From: an uncultured Alphaproteobacteria bacterium
Lineage (GTDB): Bacteria > Pseudomonadota > Alphaproteobacteria > Methylaequorales > Methylaequoraceae
NCBI GenBank assembly: GCA_902613995.1
Contig: CACMJG010000003.1
Coordinates: 1-64,000, forward strand
DNA: 64,000 nt
Direction: 5' to 3'
Shown here: positions 1 to 9,291 of the stretch, one piece after another
Layout: each line of letters begins with the position of its first letter
How positions within the stretch are numbered: position 1 is the stretch's first letter
Notes under the pieces: generated by a model
What the model was told of the DNA's origin: nothing
The model's input: the letters and a program-made list of their open reading frames with translations, nothing else
The model's database searches: none
Translations under genes and position numbers: made by a program

Positions 1-10
1 CAGATGTCAT
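1..10 (-). CDS. First codons of a gene running off the left edge
   Basis: On the minus strand an ATG at position 10 is preceded at 18-23 by AAGGAG, a strong Shine-Dalgarno match with 7 nt spacing. Only three codons (Met-Thr-Ser) lie in the window. It starts 24 nt after the flagellin stop and probably belongs to the same transcription unit. A second flagellin or a flagellin-processing gene such as flaF or flbT would fit the position, but nothing in three codons decides this. Confidence 0.4.
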
Positions 11-33
11 AGTTTTTCTCCTTTTTTTATGAG

Positions 34-786
34 TTAATTAAGTAAAGTTAAAATATTAGCCATAGCATTGTTAGCTTGTGCTACCATTGCTAAAGCAGAT
101 TTATTTAGGATACTACTTTGAGCTAGGCTTGCAGATTCCTGAGCAAAATCCGTATCCTGAATTCTTGAAGCAGCAGCTCGTGCGTTGGCAGCTAATGAAT
201 GCATATTACTTTGATGCCCTTTTAACGCATTAATTCCCGCAGCAACTTGCCCCAAAGACTTTTGTATTAATGCTGACTGTGTGTCAACATTTGAAACACC
301 ACTTTGGAAGGTTGGTTTGTAAACCGCTCCCATTTGTGATAACGTTCCAGCATTATTAATTGCTAAAACAAACGTAGATAATAATTCTCTATCATTAAAT
401 TTTACCTCTGCTATTTTATCCGCAGCATTTATTATTTCGTTTTCCTCTGATTCGATTGCCGCTTTATCAGCTGTTGACAATATTCCATTTTGCTTCTGAA
501 CTGCCAATTCTCTTAATCGTGTGTTTAAAGTTGCTAATTCCAATAAAACACCCTCAGCAGCATGAAGATATGAGATTCCGTCCTCAGCATTTCGCGCAGC
601 TATACTTGCACTTCTAGCCTGAGTACTTATGTTACTTGCAACCGCAGTCCCCCCAGGATCATTTCCGTTTATTGTTCTTTTGCCAGTAGATAATCTATCT
701 AGAGAAGCCATCATTAATCTCTTTGTCTTCACGGACGCACTAACTGCTTGAAGTGAGGCGCTACTGTAATTAGAAAGCATTGTCAT
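34..786 (-). CDS. fliC: Flagellin, short form
   Basis: Structural subunit of the flagellar filament, exported through the flagellar secretion system. The N-terminal coiled D0/D1 region (about residues 1-140) has the flagellin signature LDRLSTGKRTINGNDPGG, and the C-terminal D1/D0 region (about 185-250) carries RIQDTDFAQE and ends ANILTLLN. Between them are only about 45 residues, so the exposed D2/D3 domains of long flagellins are absent; at 250 aa this is near the minimum for the family. The start has an AAGGAG-like ribosome site (AAGGAGAATTTAAC before ATG). It lies downstream of the flgG-to-flgL genes on the same strand but is separated from flgL by an opposite-strand gene, so it probably has its own promoter. 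I saw no convincing sigma-54 or sigma-28 site upstream. Confidence 0.93.
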   Translation of the reverse strand: MTMLSNYSSASLQAVSASVKTKRLMMASLDRLSTGKRTINGNDPGGTAVASNISTQARSASIAARNAEDGISYLHAAEGVLLELATLNTRLRELAVQKQNGILSTADKAAIESEENEIINAADKIAEVKFNDRELLSTFVLAINNAGTLSQMGAVYKPTFQSGVSNVDTQSALIQKSLGQVAAGINALKGHQSNMHSLAANARAAASRIQDTDFAQESASLAQSSILNKSALAMVAQANNAMANILTLLN

Positions 787-938
787 GTTAAATTCTCCTT
801 ATTTTCCATTAACTTTTATTTATTTCTAAATAAAGAAACGACACACTGAGAATTTGTTAAGTTTTAAATTAATTATTCAATTTTTAATTGAAATATTGCG
901 TTTTATTGTATAATTACCTTTAGGTAAGTAATTTAAAT

Positions 939-1436
939 ATGAGTGAAAAGTTATTTTGTCCTGAGTTCGTTTACGATATTTGCGTCGGATTGGCTGTTAA
1001 AGACTTTCTAGTAAAACAGCTTTCACTCGACATGGTTTCCAAGAATTACGCAGACGCAATTTCAACTCATTATAATAATGTGGAAGAAGTAGAGTTGGCA
1101 GGACCAGCTGAAGAAATTTTAAGATTCCTTTCCGAGAGAAAAAATCCAATGTTTGAAGCACATGAATTAGCTATCAATTATATTTATTATAGATTCAAAT
1201 TCGACGGAAGAAGTGAAAGAACAATCAAAGGAATATTCAAGAATGCCCTGAAAGGAGATAAAGAACGAAAATATAATAGTAATAAGTCCGTAAAAAATTT
1301 TAAAGCTTATTGCTTTTCTATGAGATCAGGACATTTTGAAAAGGCCCCTGCGGGATGGGATATTTCTAAAGAAGAAGATCTTCATGAGTTAGGTGAAATC
1401 GTTAAAAAAGAACCTTCAATTGACGATTTTATTTAA
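939..1436 (+). CDS. Unrecognised protein inside the flagellar cluster
   Basis: A 165 aa acidic-to-neutral soluble protein with no signal peptide or membrane segment. I do not recognise the family. The N-terminal half looks helical, the middle (about 95-120) is basic, and the C-terminus is acidic and ends SIDDFI. It is the only plus-strand gene among the flagellar genes. It is divergent from flagellin (152 bp shared upstream region), and its stop codon directly abuts the flgL stop (1434-1436 against 1437-1439). Codon use looks like its neighbours. The location suggests a flagellar or motility-linked role, possibly regulation of flagellin, but that is inference from position only. The ribosome site is weak (AGGTAAG about 10 nt upstream). 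Confidence 0.8.
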   Translation: MSEKLFCPEFVYDICVGLAVKDFLVKQLSLDMVSKNYADAISTHYNNVEEVELAGPAEEILRFLSERKNPMFEAHELAINYIYYRFKFDGRSERTIKGIFKNALKGDKERKYNSNKSVKNFKAYCFSMRSGHFEKAPAGWDISKEEDLHELGEIVKKEPSIDDFI

Positions 1437-2717
1437 TCATCCAATAAAATCAAATAAATTTAGTTTGGAAATATTAATGAAGGCTTTCTGCGAAGCCTCT
1501 TGGCTTGTTAGTTGTGATTGAAGACTAGTTACAAGTGTTGCGAGATCAGCATCTTGTAAATCACTTACATCTTGATTAATCAAAATTTGTCTTTCTTCTA
1601 AAATATCTCTTAGTCTTTGGGCACTATTCATTCGTGCTCCAACTTTTGCTCTTTGATTTGAAACATGACTTTGTATAGTTACAATTTCATCTAATCGACT
1701 AGCGATGGTTTGATCCTTATCGTATATAGTTTGTTCATTTGATAAACTATTTCCTGCTGCATCGACCGCTTGAAAAGAAAAAAATGATGTTGGGGTAACT
1801 TGAGCTTTGTCGATATCCGGTATTTGTAAATTTCCAAAATCTATATCCTGACCAAGAGAGTTCACAAGCTTTAAAGTTTTATTTGAATCTTCGAGCGTTG
1901 CAGTAATATCTAAATTAGCCCCGTTAATTGCTGTTGCAACATCACTCAAGTCATCACCTGTGATATTTAAGGAAAAATCTGCTGACTTATCACCAGAGTT
2001 AATAGTGAATGAATAAGTTCCTGGATTTGCATTCGTGAGTGAAATTTTTGCTATACCTTCAGCCTTCGCCTCCTCAACACCGCCTGCTGCAGTTCTAATG
2101 GATCGACTTATATTATCCAGAGCAGCGAATAAATCTGTTGAAACACCCTCTGAGGTTACAATATCCTGAAAAACAGTGCTTCCATCGATAGAAGTCTCAA
2201 TTAATCGAGACTCTGTAACTTGTAAATTTAAAACACCTCTATCTCCTTTATATTCTACCGCTCCGTCTGCGTTCATTTTAAAAGGACTGGTTTTGGTTTT
2301 AAAACCTGCATAAATGAATGTTCCAGTTGAATCTTGAGTATTGGCCAATGTCATCAACTCAGCTTTCATCTCATCAAATTCAATTGCTATTGCTTCTCTA
2401 TCCATTACTCCGTAAACATCATTTGATGCTTGGACTGCTAATTCTTTTGCTCTAATAAAAACGGTATTAATGGCTTCCATAGTGGTATCCATTATATTCA
2501 ATCTATCCAGTGCAATATTTGAGTTTTCAATAAATCTATTTACTTTGCTTAAATTGTCTTTCATACCGGAAAGTTGCACTGCGCCTACAGGATCGTCAGA
2601 AGCAAATATAATGTTTTTTCCGGAAGAAATTTTATCTTGGATTTTTTGAATTTTTTCCATATTGCTTGAAAATTGACCAAGCTGTTGTTCATTGAAAAGT
2701 TTATTACTTATTTTCAT
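1437..2717 (-). CDS. flgL: Flagellar hook-filament junction protein FlgL
   Basis: FlgL (HAP3) forms the second junction ring between hook and filament. At 426 aa it is longer than the enterobacterial protein (about 317 aa). The N-terminal flagellin-like helix starts MKISNKLFNEQQLGQFSSN and includes ISSGKNIIFASDDPVGAVQL (about 31-50), the FlgL counterpart of the flagellin motif. The C-terminal helix runs about 345-426 and ends SKLNLFDFIG. The extra length sits in the middle (about 190-330), where beta-rich text such as ANPGTYSFTINSGD occurs. A sigma-54-type promoter lies directly upstream with its predicted start one base before the ATG, and there is no Shine-Dalgarno sequence, so the message may be leaderless. 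flgK ends 41 bp upstream. Confidence 0.93.
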   Translation of the reverse strand: MKISNKLFNEQQLGQFSSNMEKIQKIQDKISSGKNIIFASDDPVGAVQLSGMKDNLSKVNRFIENSNIALDRLNIMDTTMEAINTVFIRAKELAVQASNDVYGVMDREAIAIEFDEMKAELMTLANTQDSTGTFIYAGFKTKTSPFKMNADGAVEYKGDRGVLNLQVTESRLIETSIDGSTVFQDIVTSEGVSTDLFAALDNISRSIRTAAGGVEEAKAEGIAKISLTNANPGTYSFTINSGDKSADFSLNITGDDLSDVATAINGANLDITATLEDSNKTLKLVNSLGQDIDFGNLQIPDIDKAQVTPTSFFSFQAVDAAGNSLSNEQTIYDKDQTIASRLDEIVTIQSHVSNQRAKVGARMNSAQRLRDILEERQILINQDVSDLQDADLATLVTSLQSQLTSQEASQKAFINISKLNLFDFIG

Positions 2718-2728
2718 AAATTTATATT

Positions 2729-2744
2729 AGCAATTTTCATGCCT
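2729..2744 (-). promoter_or_regulatory. Sigma-54 (RpoN) promoter before flgL
   Basis: The minus strand reads AGGCATGAAAATTGCT, matching the RpoN consensus TGGCACGRNNNTTGCW at all fixed positions except the first T and the C of CACG. GG and GC are 10 nt apart as required. The C of the -12 GC is at 2730, so transcription would start near 2718, one base before the flgL ATG. Confidence 0.65.
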
Positions 2745-2757
2745 TAATTTGTTTAAA

Positions 2758-5700
2758 TTATTGAGAAACAACTCGCATCAACGAATCAAAAAGTTCTCTA
2801 GCAGTCTGAATTATTCTTGCGTTAGCAGAAAATGCCTGCTGAAACTGAATTAATGATGACGCTTCTTCGTCTAATGATACACCCGATTTTTCATCCTCTA
2901 GTGCAATTGCCTCATCTTTACTTGCTTTTGCATCTTGAGCTTCCATCTGACTACTCCTCACTGTTGCACCAATTTCAGTAGCCGTTTTATTAAAAATATC
3001 CTGAAAACTCCCTGAATTCAAACCATTTACATCGGTTTGTTGTAAATCAATCATTTTAAGAATATTTCTATTATCACCAATACCATCATTATTATTTAAA
3101 ATTGTAAATGAGTCTTTAACTTTTGCATCTCCAGTCAACCTCAATGATTTTCCAACTGCATTTATAATTCCATCATCTGGAATTAATCTTGAAGCAATCG
3201 TATGCCCAGTGTCGCTATCTAATATTTCTACTTTTTTATTGTTTGTTGAATCAATCTGAACCTTAAATTCCTCATCTCTAATGTTAGGAATAATTTCTCC
3301 ATAACTTGATGCTATCTTTTTTGAACCATTTCCAGTCATCAAAACAATTAAATCCTCTGAAGGAATATTTGAAATTGATAAGTTATTTCCAACCAAAGAC
3401 TTAATACTATTTGAAGGTACTTCTAAATCAACTGCATGTGAAGCTGAAACACCCGAAGAAAACGACTGTACTCTAATTTCATCATTTAAAACATTGAGAT
3501 TCAACTGACTGGTTTTAAAACCGTAAGCCTCTGCAGTAGCAGAATCACTATATGTAACTCTATCAATTACAATCTCATTTTTATCAGCTTCTTTAATAAT
3601 TGAAATTTGTGCATTTGTATCACTTACCTGATTTATTTCTGCAGATATTCCAACTGCAGATGCAGGAGTTGAAGCATTATCATTAAGCAATGCACTCGCT
3701 ACAACAGATGCAAAAGTATCAGATGCATGTCCATTTCCTCCCCCAAATGATAATAGCGTAGGAGTATCTGAAGTTGCGTTTCCAAACGAAGATGCCAGAC
3801 TAAATGTATTTGCATCAACAACTTTTGCAAAATATGAAGTACCGTTAGTCAACCCGTTAAGTTGTGTACCACCTGCTGTATAAGTAATTTTATCACCAGT
3901 TTTAAAACCATGTCCTGCTGAGGTTAACGTTGTAGATGATCCTCCAACACCAGAGGTATTAATTGTTTTTGAATTGGCTTTAACAAAAACACCAATTGGA
4001 TTGGTATTATCTTTTATCTTAATATGAAAATGTGTTGAATTGCTCGCAGTTGGTGTTGTAACTGATAGTCCAGTAATTGTTGTTTTCACATTGGTACTCT
4101 GCATACCAAATAATTTTGCATTGTCATCATTTATAGAATCAACTGGAAATGAAAATTGTGAACCCGATATGGTTTTACCAGCAGATATATAGAGATTTTT
4201 TTGTGGGTCAAATGTGTCTGAAGCGTTACCCCCTACTCCGCTTGCACCAATTGTTATTACCGAAGGAGTGCTATTCGTTGCAAGAGTATAATTATTAGCT
4301 AATTTAAAATTGTGATCATCAACCTTTACAACAAAATAAGTTTGCCCATCGACTAACCCTCCTCTTGGGCTTGCAAATGTATCTGAAACGCTACCACCAG
4401 TTCCTCCAGTTATTGTGATAACACTTCCTCCAGAAGTTTCAGATAATTGAAAACTGGTTGCAGTTCTATTTTTAACAAAATAAGTTGTACCATCAACCAA
4501 GCCAGATATCGGAAAACTACCCCCCTTTTTATAAACTACTGGATCATTATCGCTGAAATCATTTGCAACAGAAATTGTGTTTGTCGAACTAAAATTAGTT
4601 GTATCAACAGTTACTTTTTCAGCTGCGTTATATGTAATTGCATCTCCAGTTTTGAGGTTATGTTCAGTCGATGTAATGGTGTCTGTTCCTCCCAATGTCG
4701 TTGTATTAATTGTTATGGGATCAGGATCCTCAAAATACGCTGTTATCAAATCTTTTTCACCACCAGATACGACAATTTCACCGTTCTCCATTGTAAGCGT
4801 ATATGTTAAACCATCATGATTAATTCTAAAACTGCTTCCATCTTCAGGAATCGAATCAACTGCTGTTCCAATTATTTCTGCAGATGGACTGTTACTTCTT
4901 AATCCATCAGCAATTTTTTTTGCAAGTTGTGAAGGTGTTAAAGTTTCAAAGGATGAAACGTCAACCGTTGAAGAAAATTCTGCACCGTTTCCATCAGCTG
5001 GTATTTTTAATCCATATGAAAGGACTGAACTTGACGCACTTGAACCTTCAGGATGACCCGTTGAAAAATCTCCTTGCAGAAGCACAGGTTTTATAGTTTT
5101 GATTTCCCCAGTACTAGATGATAAAACATTCAAAAAACCATCACTCAATGCATTTTGTGTTCCTGAAACTGTTGTTGAACCTCCATCATTTGACGTACTA
5201 ATGGCTGAAGCTGAAGAAATTTTTAGTTCACCACTAAATCTAGCAGCTTTAAAGTTAGTATTATCTAAATTAACGGTAATAGCCGAACTAAAAGACGAGA
5301 AGTCGCTTTTTAATACTTCCATTTCAACTGTGTTTGGAGAGCTAAATGCTGAGATTTGGATGTCATCACCATCTGCATTTTCCATGACGATATGTTTTTT
5401 ATCTGAGGAAAGGTTCGCAACGACGCCTGTTCTTCCAGAAAAGTTATTTATTGCATTAGCTAAATTTGTTAGATCGGTAGAAAGAATTGCAGCCGTGATA
5501 TCAGCATCGTTTCCAACACCAGGTTTACTTAAAAGATTAAATGAAATAGTTCCATCAGAAGATGGTGCAGTAAGCTTAACCTTTGTAGAGGCAGTAGCCT
5601 CAATTCCAAGCGTTTTTGCTTCTTCATTAATAAGCCCAGCAACAAAACCTGCTGATGATTCAATAGGAACAGAAATATTTTTAGATTTTCCAGTTGATGT

Positions 5701-7848
5701 TGAGTTTACAGTTAGAGTATACGCTGCAGTTACATGACTTGCTGGAACAGTTGTGGCGTGTCTTTGTGCACTTGCGGCTGTACCATTAGCTCCGTAACTT
5801 ATTATAAAGTTTCCTCCTGTTGTAGATCTTGAAACATCGATACCTCTATATTTCTCATTGCCAGTTCCATTTAAATAGTCTGCTCTGTACTCTGCAAATC
5901 TGTTGAATCCATTTTCTTGTGTTAAAAATTCTGCAATTTCTGAATCAGATAACACACTTCCTGCAATGTGCCTTCCCTCTCTAGTAAAAATTTGTAATTC
6001 GCTGGCTGCCGTTACGGTTGGATTTATTACATTTGCATTAATTGTGGAAGAAGCTGTTATTGCCCCTGAAGAAAATTCTTTATCATTACTTGCTATCGTT
6101 AAAGATGAACCTCCACCAGAAGCAAATAAACCCATTGATCTAAAGTTATGTGCATTACCTTGAACGTCTCTACTTCTATTCAGAACATCAGCAAGCTCTT
6201 CAAGCGTTGTGATTCCAGTAAGATCAACTGTAACCGAACTCGAATCAGCCATTGTCACAGTTATTGAAGTTATTGAAGATAAATCAGATGAAGAGATTCC
6301 AAATTGAATTTCAGGTTGTGCTTTGTATGAACTCAAATTTACAAAAGATGTCCCTGCTTTGATAATTGCTGCACCTCCATCAGCTGAAAATTCTGAAGAA
6401 GTAACCGGACTAAGTCCGTTTGAGAAAACATTATTTATGTCCCCAATTGTGGTTTTGTCCTCGAAGTTAATCTTAGTGATTTCTTCTAATGATGCTGTGC
6501 CCGTATTTGATGAACTTGAACTTATTAATGTTCGTGCTCCTGCTGCAAAATCTTGCGGTCTTTCTAATAAAAAACTCATTCCTTTTGAAGCACTACTTGG
6601 AACGATTGAAAATTCGTCACCATCAAGTGGTTCTCCAAAAAAAGAAATTTTGAAGCCTTGCCCCTCAATTGTTTGTTTTCCAGAAATAGTATTTTTTAAA
6701 CTGTCTGAGGTAAGTTTCCACAAATCTTCATTCTCGTTATACATAACTTTGTATTCTGCATTCACTATCTCTAATGGGTTTGTGACAAAGACTGCAACTC
6801 CAACACTAGATCTGTTGGTTGGATTTTCAACTGCTTTAAGACTTGAAACAGTAAACATTTGTTTCCCACTTTTTCCATCAAGATCCAATCCAGCTTGGTT
6901 TACTTCATTAAATTTTTGTGACAAAAGTGAGGCTAATGCATCTATTTCCTTTAAAGTATCTTCAGCTAATGCAAAAGAATTTATCATTCCACTTATAAGA
7001 CCAGCTTTGATTTGGTTTGTCGCAACCTGTCCTATACCAACCACAGGTTGTAATCTTCCACTTTGTTCTAATACATCAATAATTGTTGTAGTTTCATTGC
7101 CTTTTGTTGGGTTATCTGTATCAGAAATAATAATTGGTCCAGAACCAGTATTTCCTAACCTTACTTCTGCTTGTCCCTTACTACCATATCTCACTGTTAT
7201 TTGTGTTAATTCTGACATCTGATCAAGAAGGAGATCTCTTTGATCTAATAGGGCATTTGACCCTCCTGTTGCAACACCTGAGGCTAAAATTTTAGCATTA
7301 ATATTTGAAATTTGCGTTGAAATTAAATTAACTGATGTTACTGCGTTTTTAGTTTTGTCAAGGATTTGATCTTTAAGGTTTTCAATCCTATCTGAATACA
7401 TATTAAATTGTGCTGCTAAGTCTTTGCCTTTTTCTATCGCCACTATTCTTGATGCTTGGTCATCAGGATAGGCAGCAATGTCTTGAAGCGAATTAAAAAA
7501 ATCTCCAATTGCTGAACTTAGATTTGAATCCGTTGGAAGGAGTAAATTTTCTAAACTCTTGACTTCATTAGAAAATGAGTCAGCACTTTTAAAATTTGAT
7601 GAAGCTTGTCTTGCCTTATCAATTAAAAACTCATCAAAAGCTCTTCTAATTTTTTCAACTCTTACACCAAGACCTGTTTGATCTGATATTTCAGTGACGC
7701 CTCCACCTGCACCTGAAACTTCTTCCAATGCAACGTCTCTTTTTTTATAACCATCAGTGTTGACGTTAGCAATATTCTGTCCAGTTACCGCTAGTGACTG
7801 TCTGTATGCCTGAAGTCCACTTTTTCCAATATCAAATAAACTTGGCAT
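2758..7848 (-). CDS. flgK: Giant flagellar hook-associated protein FlgK
   Basis: FlgK (HAP1) is the first hook-filament junction protein. The conserved ends are clear: an N-terminal rod/hook motif (SGLQAYRQSLAVTGQNIANV, about 10-29) followed by the FlgK helical region to about 200, and a C-terminal helix (EEASSLIQFQQAFSANARII, about 1660-1680). The family is usually about 450-700 aa; this one is 1696 aa. The extra roughly 1000 residues are Ser/Thr/Asn/Gly-rich beta-type sequence. At about residues 1050-1385 are several repeats of the kind HGFKTGDKITY ... GLTNGTSYFAKVVDANTFSL, similar to the FCCH-like modules seen in many phage tail proteins. The reading frame is open throughout. It starts 2 bp after the rod-binding protein gene. 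The insert would be exposed at the hook-filament junction; an adhesive or shielding role is inference. Confidence 0.93.
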   Translation of the reverse strand: MPSLFDIGKSGLQAYRQSLAVTGQNIANVNTDGYKKRDVALEEVSGAGGGVTEISDQTGLGVRVEKIRRAFDEFLIDKARQASSNFKSADSFSNEVKSLENLLLPTDSNLSSAIGDFFNSLQDIAAYPDDQASRIVAIEKGKDLAAQFNMYSDRIENLKDQILDKTKNAVTSVNLISTQISNINAKILASGVATGGSNALLDQRDLLLDQMSELTQITVRYGSKGQAEVRLGNTGSGPIIISDTDNPTKGNETTTIIDVLEQSGRLQPVVGIGQVATNQIKAGLISGMINSFALAEDTLKEIDALASLLSQKFNEVNQAGLDLDGKSGKQMFTVSSLKAVENPTNRSSVGVAVFVTNPLEIVNAEYKVMYNENEDLWKLTSDSLKNTISGKQTIEGQGFKISFFGEPLDGDEFSIVPSSASKGMSFLLERPQDFAAGARTLISSSSSNTGTASLEEITKINFEDKTTIGDINNVFSNGLSPVTSSEFSADGGAAIIKAGTSFVNLSSYKAQPEIQFGISSSDLSSITSITVTMADSSSVTVDLTGITTLEELADVLNRSRDVQGNAHNFRSMGLFASGGGSSLTIASNDKEFSSGAITASSTINANVINPTVTAASELQIFTREGRHIAGSVLSDSEIAEFLTQENGFNRFAEYRADYLNGTGNEKYRGIDVSRSTTGGNFIISYGANGTAASAQRHATTVPASHVTAAYTLTVNSTSTGKSKNISVPIESSAGFVAGLINEEAKTLGIEATASTKVKLTAPSSDGTISFNLLSKPGVGNDADITAAILSTDLTNLANAINNFSGRTGVVANLSSDKKHIVMENADGDDIQISAFSSPNTVEMEVLKSDFSSFSSAITVNLDNTNFKAARFSGELKISSASAISTSNDGGSTTVSGTQNALSDGFLNVLSSSTGEIKTIKPVLLQGDFSTGHPEGSSASSSVLSYGLKIPADGNGAEFSSTVDVSSFETLTPSQLAKKIADGLRSNSPSAEIIGTAVDSIPEDGSSFRINHDGLTYTLTMENGEIVVSGGEKDLITAYFEDPDPITINTTTLGGTDTITSTEHNLKTGDAITYNAAEKVTVDTTNFSSTNTISVANDFSDNDPVVYKKGGSFPISGLVDGTTYFVKNRTATSFQLSETSGGSVITITGGTGGSVSDTFASPRGGLVDGQTYFVVKVDDHNFKLANNYTLATNSTPSVITIGASGVGGNASDTFDPQKNLYISAGKTISGSQFSFPVDSINDDNAKLFGMQSTNVKTTITGLSVTTPTASNSTHFHIKIKDNTNPIGVFVKANSKTINTSGVGGSSTTLTSAGHGFKTGDKITYTAGGTQLNGLTNGTSYFAKVVDANTFSLASSFGNATSDTPTLLSFGGGNGHASDTFASVVASALLNDNASTPASAVGISAEINQVSDTNAQISIIKEADKNEIVIDRVTYSDSATAEAYGFKTSQLNLNVLNDEIRVQSFSSGVSASHAVDLEVPSNSIKSLVGNNLSISNIPSEDLIVLMTGNGSKKIASSYGEIIPNIRDEEFKVQIDSTNNKKVEILDSDTGHTIASRLIPDDGIINAVGKSLRLTGDAKVKDSFTILNNNDGIGDNRNILKMIDLQQTDVNGLNSGSFQDIFNKTATEIGATVRSSQMEAQDAKASKDEAIALEDEKSGVSLDEEASSLIQFQQAFSANARIIQTARELFDSLMRVVSQ
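3700..4710 (-). repeat. Repeated FCCH-like modules inside flgK
   Basis: The encoded protein repeats a pattern: HGF/HNL-KTGD-I-Y, then GL-x-(N/D)G-x-(S/T)YF, then a short strand ending (N/S)F-(S/K/Q)LA, then a Gly-rich linker ending SDTF. I count one full copy at about 3700-3965, a second spread over about 4200-4390 and a third over about 4390-4710. The second and third share SDTF linkers. The DNA copies are diverged, so this is an old protein-level repeat and not a recent tandem duplication. Confidence 0.6.
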
Positions 7849-7850
7849 TA

Positions 7851-8153
7851 CTATTTACCTCCAAATTGCCTCAGCAAAGCTTCCGCAATTCCAAAACTAT
7901 GGTTTTTAGACAATGTTTTTGCATACTCTTGATCTAAAAGAGATTCATAGGTTTCAGTTCCTTGATTGGAAAATAAACTTTCAGAGAGTTTTGCTTTTCT
8001 TGCATTCTTTAAAAGTTGATATACAAATAAAGATTCAAATTCTTGCGCCACGTTTTCCAAATCTGCATCTTTTGCAATTTTTTTAACCCTCGTAGTTTCT
8101 ATCTGGTCGGCAAGAATTGGTTTTATATTTTTTATGGGATTATTATTCATCAT
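7851..8153 (-). CDS. flgJ: FlgJ-type rod-binding protein (no muramidase domain)
   Basis: A 100 aa protein equivalent to the N-terminal rod-binding half of enterobacterial FlgJ. The conserved core is AQEFESLFVYQLLKNARKA (about 36-54), followed by YESLLDQEYAKTLSKN and a C-terminal GIAEALLRQ. The peptidoglycan hydrolase half is absent, as is usual in alphaproteobacteria, where a separate enzyme opens the wall. It would act in the periplasm as a rod scaffold. It lies between flgI (12 bp upstream) and flgK (2 bp downstream), which supports the assignment. The start is one of two adjacent Met codons. Confidence 0.85.
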   Translation of the reverse strand: MMNNNPIKNIKPILADQIETTRVKKIAKDADLENVAQEFESLFVYQLLKNARKAKLSESLFSNQGTETYESLLDQEYAKTLSKNHSFGIAEALLRQFGGK

Positions 8154-8165
8154 TTACCCATTAAT

Positions 8166-9287
8166 TTAAATTATTATAAGTTCAGCTCTCAACGCACCTG
8201 CTTCTCTCAAAGCTTCTAAAATTGCAACCATATCCGTTGCAGTAGTTCCAGTTTCATTGAGTGCATCAACAAGTGTTTGCAATTCGATACCAGGATCAAA
8301 AACAAAAGCTCTTGCTGGGTCTTCATCAACTTCAATCTGAGTGTCTGCTGCTGTAGTGGCAGCAGTACCTGATACAGTTGCTGAAGAACCAACTACAGTT
8401 CCTGTACCCTCAGATAATAATTTTGTGTCTTCTTGTATTTTTACTGATAGACTTCCGTGTGCGACCGCAGCAGGAGAAATTCTTACATCCCCTCCAATCA
8501 CAACTGTACCTGTTCTTGAATTTACTACTACTTTTGCTTTGGGTGCAACTGGTTCAAAATTTATATTTTCTAACAAACCAATAAATGAAACTTTCTGAGA
8601 TGGATTTGCAGGAGTCCTAACTTTTATTGAAGTGGAGTCCATTGGTATTGCAACCTCTGGTCCAAATGTTTCATTAATTGTATTTGCAATTCTATTCGCT
8701 TGAGAAAAGTCTGCTTGATGAAGGTTGAGCACAATATTGTCTTTTTCTAAAAAAGTATTTTCAACTAACTTTTCAACAGTGGCACCTCCAGGAATTCTTC
8801 CAACTGTTGGTGTACCTTGAATTGTAGTTGATCCATCAGCACCTTCGACACCTAAGCCACCAACAACTAAATTCCCCTGAGCAATTGCATATACTTGACC
8901 GTCTGCACCTTTAAGCCCAGTCATTAATAAAGTTCCGCCCTTTAAAGATTTTGCTTTACCAATTGTTGAAACGGTAACATCTATAGTTTGACCAGGTTTT
9001 GCAAAGGGAGGTAAGTTTGCTGTTACCATAACGTTTGCCGAATTTGTTGCATCAATATCCGCAGTATCTGCAATTACACCAAATTGCGCAATCATTGCAG
9101 CAATACTTTGTTTTGTAAGATTAACACTGCCATCACCAGTTTTCGCAAGGCCAATCACTAAACCATATCCAACAAGTTGATTTGATCTTACCCCTGCAAG
9201 CGAAGCCATATCCTTTATCCTATCAGCAAAACAATAGCTATTTGATAAGAAGATAAAAGTAAAAATAATTGATAATAAGGATTTCAT
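8166..9287 (-). CDS. flgI: Flagellar P-ring protein FlgI
   Basis: FlgI forms the periplasmic P ring around the rod in the peptidoglycan layer. I place the start at 9287, giving [20 protein letters not shown], a clean Sec signal peptide cleaved near SYCFA-D; an in-frame ATG nine codons earlier would overlap flgH and spoil the signal. The mature protein begins [20 protein letters not shown], the strongest FlgI signature, followed by GLAKTGDGS. The C-terminus has [20 protein letters not shown] and ends ELIII, a typical FlgI end. Length is 373 aa, normal for the family. It follows flgH by 4 bp. No flgA, the P-ring chaperone gene often found between flgG and flgH, is present here. Confidence 0.95.
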   Translation of the reverse strand: MKSLLSIIFTFIFLSNSYCFADRIKDMASLAGVRSNQLVGYGLVIGLAKTGDGSVNLTKQSIAAMIAQFGVIADTADIDATNSANVMVTANLPPFAKPGQTIDVTVSTIGKAKSLKGGTLLMTGLKGADGQVYAIAQGNLVVGGLGVEGADGSTTIQGTPTVGRIPGGATVEKLVENTFLEKDNIVLNLHQADFSQANRIANTINETFGPEVAIPMDSTSIKVRTPANPSQKVSFIGLLENINFEPVAPKAKVVVNSRTGTVVIGGDVRISPAAVAHGSLSVKIQEDTKLLSEGTGTVVGSSATVSGTAATTAADTQIEVDEDPARAFVFDPGIELQTLVDALNETGTTATDMVAILEALREAGALRAELIII

Positions 9288-9291
9288 AATT

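Noticed and set aside
800-880. A possible sigma-28-like promoter before flagellin (GTCGTTTC with an upstream TTAACAAA).
   Set aside because: Both halves are weak and the better upstream box has the wrong spacing.
4447-7222. Several long open frames on the plus strand opposite flgK, up to 299 aa.
   Set aside because: They are antisense to the clear FlgK frame, lack ribosome sites and family motifs, and arise from its Ser/Thr/Ala-rich codon use.
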